64,000 bases of DNA from Rhynchopus sp. YZ270_cl-10. Taxonomy: Eukaryota > Euglenozoa > Diplonemea > Diplonemida > Diplonemidae. The translations under genes and the position numbers were made by a program. The notes beneath the pieces are model-generated. The model had not been told where the DNA came from, did not search any database, and worked only from the letters and a program-made list of their open reading frames with translations. Positions 29,059-39,736 of the stretch are shown piece after piece. Location: NCBI GenBank assembly GCA_964035575.1, contig OZ037858.1, positions 682,001 to 746,000 of the forward strand, written 5' to 3'. Each line of letters opens with the position of its first letter. Positions within the stretch are counted from its first letter, which is position 1.

Positions 29059-30332
29059 TTTTTCAAATCCAAAAAAAGGGGGACATTAAAAAAGGGTAGC
29101 ATGGTGTTCGTAATTTTACCCCAAAAATCACCGTGCTACGAAATAGCGGGTGGTAAGGACCACCTGTGGAAGATTCTCTGAAAAAAAATACCTACAAAAA
29201 AAGAACGATTTTAGGTGTCACTTTGGACACCCAAAATAAAGTAAAAACGGGATAGGAATCGGGGAAGAGGCGGAAAAAGGGGAGGGTAAAAAAAGTGAAA
29301 TAGTAAAAGGGAAGGGGAAAAGGAGTTTGATTTAGAAAAAAAAAAAAAAATGGAGTGATTTGCGTGTTTCTCCACACACTCTTTGTCTCTTATTTTAAAT
29401 ATTTCTTCTACTTTTCTACCCCTCTTGTTCTCTAGTGAACGGGGTAATTTTATTTTTTCAACGTTTATTTTATTTTGCTTCCTTTCCCTCGCACGCACCA
29501 CCCGCCCCGTCTTTTAGATTTTTGATATTTTTTTTGTATTTCAATCTCTTGCCAAGGATAGAAACTGTCTAATATTAGTTGATATTGCCTTTGTCCGAAG
29601 ATTCTTGAGAATTCCTCATGACTCTGTACGGTCAAATCTAATTTTTTTTTGACTGCCAATACCTGCGTCTGTAGATGTGTGGTGAGATATTTGTACGAGG
29701 GCATAACGTTGCAGATAATGTGACAAACAAACAAACAAACGAACAAACACAACAATATTCCAAAATAGGTGAGGATTCCCCTCGGAAATGCTAAGGAAAA
29801 ACAACACTACAACTGCACGTCAGGAATAAAACCTGTAGGTTTCGTTTGTGTCTCAGGAATTGCCACAAGCATTTTTTTTTTTTTTTTTTTGCCTTTTTGG
29901 GGCGCATTCCAACTTCCAATGCAAATAAAGAAAAAAAGACAAAACAAAACAAAACAAAAAGCGCAAGAGAAAAAAAAATGATTGAAATACAAACAATGTT
30001 ACTCCCTTCCCCCTTTTTTATCAGATCTCAACCTCGCAACACAAATAGGACAGTGTGTGTTGTCTCCTGTCCACCACTACCTCAAACCTATCAAGTGTTG
30101 AAAGGTTCATCCACCGAGTCCTCAATATGTAGCAACTGCCACAGCGACCCACAGCGACCCTCAGAGTATGCAGTAAGGATGCGAATGATTATTTGATGTT
30201 TGACCCTCACTGCAGTGCCTAAAAAACTTTCATTTCTGCCCTTTTTTTTTTGCTCCTCTGTGCACCTTTTGTCACTTCATTCCACCCCTCCCCCTTCCCC
30301 TGCAGAACCTATCAAACAACTCTCATTCCAAA
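29059..30332. other. Intergenic, simple-sequence-rich
   Basis: No gene seen. Contains CAAA tetranucleotide tracts (about 29724-29750 and 29938-29960) and long A/T runs. It ends in a pyrimidine tract with CCCTGCAG 28 bases before the next start codon, a likely splice acceptor. Confidence 0.5.
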
Positions 30333-30782
30333 ATGATGTTCCGTGCTGCTGTGTCTGCGATGCTTATTGCGGTTGCCTCTGCTGAGATCCGCTGTCTTGA
30401 GGCGGGGTACTTCCACGCCCCGTGCGACGTGGCTGTGCCGCTGATCCAAGCGAACATCCGTGCATGGGCTTCAGCGACGGATGACATTGACTACAGAGAG
30501 GGGCTGGACAACTACGCGGGGTACGTCAACGCAGATGAGAGCGCCTGGGCGTGCGGGCAGTGGGAGATGTTCGGCAACCAGATGCAGGATGTGACACACA
30601 ACGGAGTTGCCTCCTGCCGTGTTGTCGTCACCTCCTCCCTCCTTAACGGCAAGATCTGGGACGTCTGCGGCAAGCGCAAGAACCTTCTCTCCAGGTACTC
30701 CGCCGCAGCAGGCCTCACCGACCTCTCCAAGGTCACCCAAAGCACCGACCACTGCAAATCCATCCACTGGGACGGTCTGTAG
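30333..30782 (+). CDS. Small secreted six-cysteine protein, unknown
   Basis: A 149-residue product with a classical signal peptide (MMFRAAVSAMLIAVASA, cleavage probably before EIRC). The mature part of about 132 residues has six cysteines, compatible with three disulfides, and many aromatic residues. No membrane anchor, no internal repeat and no recognised family. The C-rich third codon positions and low stop content support a real gene. A second ATG one codon on (30336) is equivalent. It may be an extracellular or lysosomal small protein. Confidence 0.7.
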   Translation: MMFRAAVSAMLIAVASAEIRCLEAGYFHAPCDVAVPLIQANIRAWASATDDIDYREGLDNYAGYVNADESAWACGQWEMFGNQMQDVTHNGVASCRVVVTSSLLNGKIWDVCGKRKNLLSRYSAAAGLTDLSKVTQSTDHCKSIHWDGL

Positions 30783-31881
30783 AAAACCTTTCCATCCAAA
30801 TGTACATCAAAATTTGGGGAACTGGGTGTGATAACTTCATGCATTCAATTCCCTGAAAAAGGTCATTTTTTTTTTTTGCTACAAACATCTCTCATGAGTA
30901 AGAGAAAGCGGGGAGGCCTTTAGAGGAGTGTGTTGGTGGTGACCCTTTGTTCCCCTCGATACCCTCTTCTTCTCCCCCTTCCCCTCCAAGAGAGAGTGTT
31001 GTCTATGCAGGTGTGGCTCAATGATGTACATAAAAAATATGTTGTTTTTTTCTCCCCATCTTCCACTTTTCTATTTTTTCAACTTTTATTGTTCCCAATT
31101 TGGGAAAAGCTGTTAATATATTACGACCAAACAGCACTTTTATTTGCACTCATTTTACCCTTTTTTTTTGTCCTGAATTGTTGTTCATTTTGAAAATTGT
31201 TGACAAACTCCAAGATTTTTTGCTGTAACGTTTCGATCGGGTCCTAGATATGCTGCTAATAGTTAGCCCTTTTCAACCCTCTTGAATCAACTAAAGCAAA
31301 TTTTGAAGAGTTGTTTTCAGTTTTGCAACAAAAAAAACCTGCTCGAGATGGACTATATCAGGACAAGCCTTTATGACGAATCGATTTTCCCCTCTTATGT
31401 TTCTTTTGCATTCGTTTATAGCTATATTCTCACATGCTACAGTAATGTTGTGATAGTTTTTCCTCCCCCGCAGCTCACGCATTTTCCCCCCTCCATTAGC
31501 GCTGTCTTCTTCCCAAGAGATATAATTTTCTATGGAACCAGATAACGCATTGTTTTTTGCGTGAAAAGCATTTTGTCATGGTTTTATATGACTACCTAGG
31601 TTTGTGTGAGCGGACCCTTACGCACAACCAAACTCTCACTTCCATATTTTGATACTGTGCACCAAAGAACCACATCCCTCCCAGGGTTGAACTTCTGTTT
31701 CAAGGTGACTACTCAGCACTCTAGAGAGAGGCGCTCACGGCCCCCCCACTCAACAGTGATCTGCTCAAAGTCCCTAGACGCACATACCAAAAATCAATAA
31801 CAAGAAGCTATACGACAGCAACCAAGAAACCGAAGAAAACACCCCCCTTTCTTCCCCCAAACACACTTTCCCCTCACCCTC
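30783..31881. other. Intergenic, no gene seen
   Basis: AT-rich, with scattered short open frames lacking coding character. Confidence 0.5.
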
Positions 31882-31998
31882 CACAGCAGAGAAGAAGCCG
31901 GGTTCCGGTCCCTGGTCCCAGTCCTGGTCCTGGTCCCGGTCCGGCTGAGAATAACCGGGTCCCCGATCCCGGGTCCCCGAGTCTTATTCTCTGCTGTG
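31882..31998. mobile_element. Miniature inverted-repeat unit, 117 bp
   Basis: CACAGCAGAGAAGAAG at the left end is inverted as CTTATTCTCTGCTGTG at the right end. Almost the same 10-base string CCCCTCACCC flanks both sides (31870-31879 and 32001-32010), a possible target duplication. The interior is a GGTCC/GGTCCCGG minisatellite. A related unit with GCTGAGAATAAG ends lies at 45431-45612. Confidence 0.6.
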
Positions 31999-33654
31999 AC
32001 CCCCTCACCCCCGGACCGTTTTTTGTCATGACATTGCTTCAACGGAGATTGTCTTCACAGTGATTTGGCAATAGTATCTGGTGCTGTATGGTTCGTGGGT
32101 GGTTAAGATGCCTTGTAGAGGATTGCGTTGCCGTAGCGAGGTTTGCTTCAGAGAAGGTGAGGCGATGGGGGTGTGGGTGGGTGGGGGGGGGAATGAACAC
32201 CAGAGGACATTGAAAACAGCTTTCTTTTCCCCCCCGATGTCTGCCTAGCACTGTACAGCGCTTTTGGTACTATGCTCCCTGAACCTGGTACGGTATCTCC
32301 TCGGAGATACTCGGAAGGTCAGGGGTGGTGACATTGGGGGTATAGTTAGTGGATTCAAAGCTATGGTGATGTGTCTTGAGGACGACGCTGAGGAGCTGAG
32401 AAGCTTTGAGACGCAACAGAGCTCTTCTAAGTAGGGGGTGGATAGGGTGGGGGTGGGAGGGGGTGATGCAGTGATTGGATGTGTGGTGACAGCATGTGTA
32501 CATAGCTTGCGGATGGATGGGCGGTGGGTGATGATGTTAGGCTCTCTCAATTGGTGTGCTTGGTCATCGATGATCTGCTGGGTTTTGATGTGTGATGACA
32601 CACCAGGGGAGAGGGGGAGGGGGAGGGTTTGTCGAGAAGAGAGGTGCTTCGTAAGTCCAGTTCGCAAGGTGACGGTGGGTGAACCGTGGGTGCTTGGTCG
32701 TGAGGTGGCGAAAAATGTCTATACTGCAGCGCCGTTGATATAAGCTAAATAGTGCTTGGGTTTGCCTAGGGGTTGCGGGTTGCCGTGTGCTGGCACCAGA
32801 GTTGTCGACCAATCGATTCTCATTGATAGGTTTAGGACACCGTGCTTTCGGACACCGTCTTGCTGTGGGTGGGTGTGGGGTTGAGCTGGGTCTGTGGGTA
32901 GACAGGATGGGTGATGTAGTGCGATCTCCCCTTTCCTTTTGGATCGGGTTGTCAGATCCGCGACAGAACCACAGGCAGCGATGCCCTCTTTAGCCACGGG
33001 AGGGTCGTGCATTCTGAGAACATGATATCCGATCATGACTTTAACTTAGTTTTGCACAAAAGCCCTCTCATGGTCTCTGGGGCATACCGTGGGTTTATCG
33101 GGCCACGTCTTTTTTTAAAATTTCGGCGAATGGACGACATCCAGGGTCTCCAACCGGGTCAACACGGCCGTATGGACTGGCGGGAACACTTCGAGGTATA
33201 ACTGTGTTGTTTGTGTCCAATGGAAGGGAGACGTCTGCTGGGTTACCCTGTGTATCCTAGTCTTTCTTACGTTGGAACCAACAACCCACTCGAAGCGTGT
33301 CCACGGGCTACCCTTACGCAGAAGCAAGACTCCGTTTGAATGGCCGACGCAGTTGCGAAGTACTGATAATGGGAGGGGGTGGGCTGGTGGGTGTTTTTAT
33401 GAAGAAGTAAGAGAGGTGGGGGGTAGGGATGGGAAGACGATACTGAATGCTGAATGCCGAATGCCGAATCGGAACTCCAACGCCATGCAGCCTCCTCCCT
33501 TGACATATTTCTGGCGTGCCTGCATCCGCCACCCTCTGCACGTTGTCAACTCCGCCTTCGGGTGTGCGTTTTTTTCTTTTTACAGTCATTATTACACCCC
33601 TCTCCTCCCCCCCCTCTTCCCCGTTTATACTTGGGTTTCCCCAAAAAAAAAAAA
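31999..33654. other. Intergenic, compositionally distinct, no accepted gene
   Basis: From about 32040 to 33400 the sequence is G/T-rich and poor in homopolymers, like 4450-5640. Minus-strand open frames up to 140 codons (for example 32245-32667, 32719-33036, 33115-33327) are His/Pro/Thr-rich; the last looks moderately protein-like but has no domain. It could be a decayed gene or untranslated leader. A TTTTTACAG acceptor-like site at about 33585 precedes the next gene. Confidence 0.4.
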
Positions 33655-34560
33655 ATGTCATCAATGTCGAATGGAGGCCCTGTCAACCCTCCAGCGAATG
33701 TGTTTGGATATGATGTGAAGCGTGCTGTGGGGGAGGGGATTGGTGGTACAGTGTATCTTGGACGTGACAAGCGGGGCCGTCAGGTGGCCATTAAGTTTGC
33801 TCCTATGGGCGATTATATGGCTTCCGCTGAGGTGGATGTGTACAGATCTTTGAAGGCACATAACAAAGATGAGTTAATAGGGTTTCCACGCCTGCATTGG
33901 TACGGCCACATCGAAGGCCGTTCTGTCATGATCATGGACTACCTGGAGACCAACATCTCCCGCATGCACCGCGCCCCACGGAGCATCACCCACCTCCTCG
34001 AGGTCGGCAGGCAGGTCCTCTCACGTCTCCGCACCCTTCATAAGGTGAACTACATCCACAGTGACATCAAACCTGAGAACATCATGCTCTCGAAGAACAC
34101 AGTCTACCTCATTGACTTTGGTCTCAGCAAAATGTATGTGGACCCGACAACAAACAGACACGTGTCTGCAAGCAAGGATGGGGTCGAGGATTTCAGTGGA
34201 TCACCCAACTTTGCGTCGATCAATGCGCATAGAGGAATTGGGCTGTCACGGCGGGACGATTTGGAGTCGCTTGCGTACGTTTTAGTGTACCTCTTCAAGG
34301 GCACCCTCCCCTGGAACAGACGTGGCTTCAACCCCAGCAAAGAAAACCTCGACGATGTTGCATCACAAAAGTCCTCCATCAACCCCTCTATCGTCTGCAA
34401 AGGACTGCCACCTGTCGCAGAAAAGCTGCTCTCTTACGCAAAAACACTTCGTTTCGAAGAAGAGCCCAACTACGAAATGGTTGATTCCTGGTTCACAGAC
34501 GACCTCGTCCGTTTCCCTCACGCAAAGGCGAGAGAAAGAAAGAGCTACGCAAGACTCTAG
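33655..34560 (+). CDS. CK1-family protein kinase
   Basis: Casein-kinase-1-like Ser/Thr kinase of 301 residues, essentially only a kinase domain. Glycine loop GEGIGGTVYLG (about 23-33), ATP-anchoring Lys in VAIKFAP (about 45), catalytic loop YIHSDIKPENIML (about 132), DFGLSKMY, and the CK1-specific SPNFASINAHRGIGLSRRDDLES segment replacing the usual APE motif. The catalytic loop reads HSD instead of HRD; CK1 proteins usually keep HRD, so this one may be catalytically tuned, although vaccinia-related kinases also vary here. The C-terminus ends in a basic stretch with no palmitoylation motif. The ATG at 33655 follows a 13-base A run and a pyrimidine leader. Confidence 0.92.
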   Translation: MSSMSNGGPVNPPANVFGYDVKRAVGEGIGGTVYLGRDKRGRQVAIKFAPMGDYMASAEVDVYRSLKAHNKDELIGFPRLHWYGHIEGRSVMIMDYLETNISRMHRAPRSITHLLEVGRQVLSRLRTLHKVNYIHSDIKPENIMLSKNTVYLIDFGLSKMYVDPTTNRHVSASKDGVEDFSGSPNFASINAHRGIGLSRRDDLESLAYVLVYLFKGTLPWNRRGFNPSKENLDDVASQKSSINPSIVCKGLPPVAEKLLSYAKTLRFEEEPNYEMVDSWFTDDLVRFPHAKARERKSYARL

Positions 34561-36240
34561 AAAGAAGGCGCTCAGAACAGAAAATGTAAAACATTAAAAA
34601 GGGGGGGGGGGGGGGGGTCTAGGGAGGAGGGGGTTGTTTGTACTGGTCACGTACCAAAAAGGTGTACACGAGGGCTTTGTAGTTCACGTCATATATTTTG
34701 TGTTGATTTAATGAATCAGCGAAAAAATATTTGTCCCTCAGATTGCCCTTTGGACTCTCCAGCAGAGGTGCCTTTGAATCCTTTTTTTTTACCCAAACCT
34801 TCACAAAGGTTAGACCTGAAAGGGTGGGCTGCTGGAGATTGCACTGTGTATCCAAGATGTGTCTGCATCTTTGCATGACGTACAAAACCAGATTGACGGA
34901 AAAAATTGAAAATTATGCGCAAAAAAAAGTAAAACCTCTTCAAGGTCTGCATCTTTGCCAAACCTTTGTCAAATGGCTGTATTGCCTCCCATTTGGGATA
35001 GTGTGCTTTATTGTATGAAACAAAAATAACGTTTTGATGCATCTCATTTTTGGAAACGTTACTTTGTTCTGGGTCTGTGTGACGTCAGGTACATTCCCTG
35101 TTGGGGAAATATTCACGCATGGTACACTGTTTAGTAGCTTACCTTTTGAATTTGTGTCAATTTGTGAGGGGGGAAAAAACGGCGATTTCAATTGGGTGGG
35201 ATAGCGGGATAGAGTAAGCACTACCTATTGCCTTTCACCTCCCATGTTTCTTCCTTTTCCCCTACCCAACGAACATACCCTCTCCACCTCACCCTCATGC
35301 AAAAGCCTATTTTTTTGTGCAACGTTTTATTCGTGTTCGTCATTTCCAATTGAATCTGCACAACGTTTTCAAACTCTTTTGGTAGGGTTAAACTGCGACC
35401 CTACCCAATGACTGAGATTTCTACTGTATTTTTCAATCCCATTCCTGAAACAAAGGAGTTTTGATGCTCCCATCTATCTCTGTTTTTTGTCAAGGTTACT
35501 GGATTTCAGCTAAGCTGCTTAGGGCTATTTTATTTTGTTTATTTTGAAGGTTTATGCGGTTATTTGGTTGCGCTTTTATAAGAAAAAATGGGTGATTGGA
35601 TGAACTGAAGCAGAGCTCTTGCATCTTACCAAAGAAAGAAAAAACATTTCTCTATAAAACGAACCAACAAACTGCATACCCCCAAGAGTGTCGTACCTAT
35701 ACATAGAATAACTACCTCTTAATTCTGAGGCCAAAAAAAGCAAAAGATGAAACAATAAACGTCACCCATACATATTGGGGAAAAAATGCTGGAAAGTGGC
35801 AACACCCGAGTCGCAACACTATTCCATTATTTTTGTAAAAGTATAACGTAACAATACCCCATCTTTCTGATTCATTGGTCTTTAAGAGTGAGTTTTTTCT
35901 TTTTTCTCTTCCACTTTTTCCAAAAAAAATAAAATTAAAGTCTTTGTCTGGTTTCTCCGAAATTTGCTTTTGTTTCTGTTTTTGCAGGTTAATTTATGCG
36001 TGCATCCAGCTTCTTCCCATATGTTTGTGGGAATGTCAAAAACCCCCCTTTTTTTGCATCGCGCCTTGTATTTTCCATTTTGCCATACACACAAATGTGT
36101 AAGGGGATGAAGGCGGTTGTGAACGAGAGAACACAGAAGAAAAAAAAGAGGACCACGCGATTTGTATCAATTTTTCGGATAGACACAATCGCACAACACC
36201 TCTTTTTTTTTTCCTTTTCGCGATAACGAATGTGATCCAA
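34561..36240. other. Intergenic, no gene seen
   Basis: Start of a 14.6-kb gene desert. AT-rich with a G13-16 run at about 34602-34617. No coding frame, RNA gene or clear repeat was supported in this part. Confidence 0.5.
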
Positions 36241-36290
36241 GGTGACTAAGCACGAGAGGCTTAGGTTCATCTTATAAACTTTTCTTTTTT
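36241..36290 (+). repeat. Repeat family B, near-consensus copy
   Basis: Reads GTGACTAAGCACGAGAGGCTTAG, then GTTCATCTTATAAACTTTTC and a T-rich run. CTAAGC and GCTTAG pair perfectly around the loop ACGAGAG. This is the clearest copy of a family with more than a dozen members in the window. Confidence 0.75.
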
Positions 36291-36810
36291 TCTTCTTTTC
36301 CCCCCCCTTTTTGCGAAACTCTTTTCGTATTTGTCAAAACCTCGGAAGTATCAGGGGAACTTGCATGAAAATGCACCCCCTTTCAAGAATACTAACTGGA
36401 ACCTGGAGAGGGGAAAAAAACCCTATTCTCCGTGGGAAAGTCTAACCGTATAAGAACACTACTATTTCCTCTTCTCTTTTCTTTTCTGTTTTTTTACAGC
36501 GCAACACTCCAAGAGGTTCTACCCAGGGAACGCTCAGCGCTTTTTTTTTTTGCATTATCAACTTCACTTCTTTTTCTTCATCTAGCACCCTTTTTTTGGG
36601 CCTAACCAACTTCTTTTGTGGGTTGTTCTTGGTGAGGAGGTTATGAATTGCCGTTAGCAGGGGTTATTCGAAAGTCACCGTTAAAAAAAAAACCTTTTTT
36701 TTTTTCTTTCTGTGACGCGTGTTCATACGACTTCATGTATTTCTTCAATGTCTCTTCTTTTTTGTTTTTGTTTTTGTTTTTTTTCCCCATCCCCACCTGA
36801 TTTTTACCCC

Positions 36811-36870
36811 GCGGATAGGCCCGGATAGGTCCGGATAGGCGCGGATAGGGCCGGATATGGCCGGATAGGA
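36811..36870 (+). repeat. Decamer minisatellite CCGGATAGGN, left copy
   Basis: Six 10-base units, preceded by CTGATTTTTACCCC. The same lead-in (CTGATTTTTCGACCCC) and units recur in the same orientation at 38622-38661, so the pair flanks the heptamer satellite block as direct repeats. Confidence 0.85.
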
Positions 36871-36913
36871 CCGTACAGGCCAAACCCCACGTATTTGTCC
36901 CATACGTACTGTG

Positions 36914-37636
36914 TACTGGGCACTGGGTACTGGGTACTGGGTACTGGGTACTGGGTACTGGGTACTGGGTACTGGGTACTGGGTACTGGGTACTGGGTAC
37001 TGGGTACTGGGTACTGGGTACTGGGTACTGGGTACTGGGTACTGGGTACTGGGTACTGGGTACTGGGTACTGGGTACTGGGTACTGGGTACTGGGTACTG
37101 GGTACTGGGTACTGGGTACTGGGTACTGGGTACTGGGTACTGGGTACTGGGTACTGGGTACTGGGTACTGGGTACTGGGTACTGGGTACTGGGTACTGGG
37201 TACTGGGTACTGGGTACTGGGTACTGGGTACTGGGTACTGGGTACTGGGTACTGGGTACTGGGTACTGGGTACTGGGTACTGGGTACTGGGTACTGGGTA
37301 CTGGGTACTGGGTACTGGGTACTGGGTACTGGGTACTGGGTACTGGGTACTGGGTACTGGGTACTGGGTACTGGGTACTGGGTACTGGGTACTGGGTACT
37401 GGGTACTGGGTACTGGGTACTGGGTACTGGGTACTGGGTACTGGGTACTGGGTACTGGGTACTGGGTACTGGGTACTGGGTACTGGGTACTGGGTACTGG
37501 GTACTGGGTACTGGGTACTGGGTACTGGGTACTGGGTACTGGGTACTGGGTACTGGGTACTGGGTACTGGGTACTGGGTACTGGGTACTGGGTACTGGGT
37601 ACTGGGTACTGGGTACTGGGTACTGGGTACTGGGTA
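36914..37636 (+). repeat. Heptamer satellite (CTGGGTA)n, about 103 units
   Basis: Almost perfect tandem array of a 7-base unit over 723 bases. Because 7 is not a multiple of 3, all frames stay open and give artificial long reading frames. The left edge contains one CTGTGTA and one CTGGGCA unit, linking it to the second array. Confidence 0.97.
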
Positions 37637-37749
37637 GCTACGTTAGAGATCTGTTTCATTCTCGGCAGTAATCTTTGCCTCAAACTCCAAGACAAAGGGT
37701 TGGAAGAGGAAGTCGGATTGGGCTGTGGAAGTTTCGGGCTGCTGTTCCA

Positions 37750-38330
37750 CCCCGCAGATGATCTTTTGTCATCCGCATGCCCCCAGAGTCATTCAGCACT
37801 CTTCTCATATTTGATAGGGCTTGCCGTTGTGGAGCACATCAATACTGTGAGACGAACCTCATCTGTGTTGAACCATTTGCAGTGTTCTTCAACTTCCAGT
37901 GCAAAATCTTGCGACGAAATTAGCACACCATTGAACGACTGGTCACGCGCACTATCCTTCGTCTTTTTTGTCGGAAAATAGACCGCATCACGATCTGCAC
38001 ACCTCTGGATCTTCTTCGCTACGTTAGTGCGATACGCGCAGAGGGAGGGGTCCGCCCCTTTGCTCCCGTGAACTTGTACTGTTTGTCCGATGTTTTCTTT
38101 GGCACAAGAGTGATGAACGGTGTTTGAGTGAGTCCAAACACATCCTTCTCAGGCAAAGAGTAATAAGAGGTTGTGAGACGCTCGGGACGCTGCGAATGCA
38201 GCATGCAGAACTGAAAGGCAGTGTTGAAACCAGAAGATTACAGATGGCGAGTCAGACGCTGTGTCACTTACCCCATGCATCGGTAGATGAGAGCCAGCAC
38301 CTTCAGAGCAGTGAACACAACACTGGGCGC
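37750..38330 (-). pseudogene. Decayed coding segment between heptamer arrays
   Basis: On the minus strand this GC-balanced block yields protein-like stretches in more than one frame, for example FITLVPKKTSDKQYK (about 38070-38110) and VLISSQDFALEVEEHCKWF (about 37850-37910). Codon character matches the host genes, but no frame runs through. The family is not recognised; it could be a decayed host gene or a transposon gene captured between satellites. Confidence 0.45.
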
Positions 38331-38370
38331 AAAATTCATGTGCCAAAAGGCAACAAAACCCTACAAGGAG

Positions 38371-38590
38371 TACACAGTACACAGTACACAGTACACAGTA
38401 CACAGTACACAGTACACAGTACACAGTACACAGTACACAGTACACAGTACACAGTACACAGTACACAGTACACAGTACACAGTACACAGTACACAGTACA
38501 CAGTACACAGTACACAGTACACAGTACACAGTACACAGTACACAGTACACAGTACACAGTACACAGTACACAGTACACAGTACACAGTAC
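38371..38590 (-). repeat. Heptamer satellite (CTGTGTA)n on minus strand, about 31 units
   Basis: Tandem TACACAG on the + strand, that is CTGTGTA on the minus strand. It differs by one base from the CTGGGTA unit of the 36914-37636 array and is inverted relative to it. Confidence 0.95.
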
Positions 38591-38621
38591 AAAAATAGTT
38601 TTTTTTCTGATTTTTCGACCC

Positions 38622-38661
38622 CGCGGATAGGCGCGGATAAGTCCGGATAGGTCCGGATAGG
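38622..38661 (+). repeat. Decamer minisatellite CCGGATAGGN, right copy
   Basis: Four units, same orientation and lead-in as 36811-36870. Confidence 0.85.
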
Positions 38662-39033
38662 GCCAAAAGCCGGTTTTTTTTTGGGGGCAAAATCAGGTGG
38701 CATCCGTAAACAAAAGAAATATTCCACAACCTCCGCTTTGTGCATTTCCTCTATTTCTCTTCTCCCCATCTTCTCCATTTTCCCAACCTCTCCCCCATAC
38801 CCTGAACGAAAAAACAAAACAGCGCTGCAGATACGTATTGTAATCCCCCTTTTATGTGAGTCCGCAATTTATATTAAAGTGATTTTACCTGTCTGTCTGA
38901 CAGCGAACACTGAACCAACAGATTTATCAAAAAAAAATAATAGCGGACAGAGTGTCCTCGTGGGTGTGTGTGTGTGTGAACGAAAAGAAAAAACATCTTC
39001 CTTCAAACTTTGTTAGGTGTGTTTTATTGGGAA

Positions 39034-39085
39034 GGTGACTTAGCAATGAGGCTGTCATCTTATACAATTTTCTTTTCTTTTTTTT
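39034..39085 (+). repeat. Repeat family B, divergent copy
   Basis: GTGACTTAGCAATGAGGCT, then TCATCTTATACAATTTTC and a T-rich run; it keeps an AGC/GCT stem. Confidence 0.55.
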
Positions 39086-39336
39086 TCTTTTTTCAATTAT
39101 CCAGGGTGTTTTCCAGGATCTGACATTATTTTTTTTGGGTGGCATTTTTTTTTTTTTTAGGGTACTCTCACTTTTTCTTTTGTTTCTTGTCCCCGCCCGC
39201 TCGGATTTTTCAGGGAGGGGAAAAAAAAAAAAGTGGGCAAAAAAAAAAAGTGTACAGGGTTTCCACCAAGGTGGACCGGGGTGGGACCATGTCCACCCCA
39301 TTATTTTTTCCAGAAAAATCCCCGCCGAGCCCCCAC

Positions 39337-39736
39337 GTCCTGGGCTGGACGTTAAATTGCATCCGGGGGCCCTTTTGTGGCACTCCTCCTGAAACTCTAT
39401 GAAGGTCTGACCTGAGGGTAAAAGGTGCTGGGTATGCTACCCTGGGTGCTGAAGGCAGGCACACAACATGTGTGGAGGGACCTGCAGAGCCCTAGCCAGT
39501 GAAGCCAAGGAGGCCCCCCTAGGAAACTAGGGAACGGATTGGAAGAGACCTCGCCGGTAGCCGGGAACCCTCCCTGGGCTAGTACAATGATGAAACTTCA
39601 ATCTTAAGTCCACACCCATGTGGCGGCCGCTTTGGCATGCGTCTGTAAGGACAGCCTTGACTGATACTTTCTGTATTAGCACACGATTGCCTCCCTGAAG
39701 GCTACGTAGCTACCTGAGTACAAAAAAAAAAAAAAA
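39337..39736 (+). mobile_element. Retroposon-like unit with poly(A) end (repeat H)
   Basis: About 385 bases of complex, non-coding, GC-balanced sequence ending in a 16-base A run. A 5'-part copy exists at 10822-10925, showing it is dispersed. No convincing polymerase III A and B boxes were found by eye, no coding capacity, and target duplications are not obvious. It may be a SINE or the end of a LINE. Confidence 0.45.

Noticed and set aside
32245-32667. Minus-strand frames in 32.0-33.3 kb as a hidden gene
   Set aside because: His/Pro/Thr-rich, no domain, separated by stops, no GTATG/AG pattern to join them on that strand.
36745-37981. Very long open frames on both strands across the heptamer array
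   Set aside because: A 7-base unit without stops stays open in every frame; the products are pure pentapeptide-like repeats and reflect the satellite, not a gene.
36914-38590. CRISPR-like array
   Set aside because: Head-to-tail heptamers have no spacers, and the window is eukaryotic.
38149-38817. Minus-strand frame of 222 codons with a YCVLCTV repeat
   Set aside because: Created by the second heptamer array; the outer parts are low-complexity.
39420-39455. 5S rRNA gene or 5S-derived repeat
   Set aside because: Similarity to the 5S 3' end covers only about 13 bases; the rest does not fold or align as 5S.
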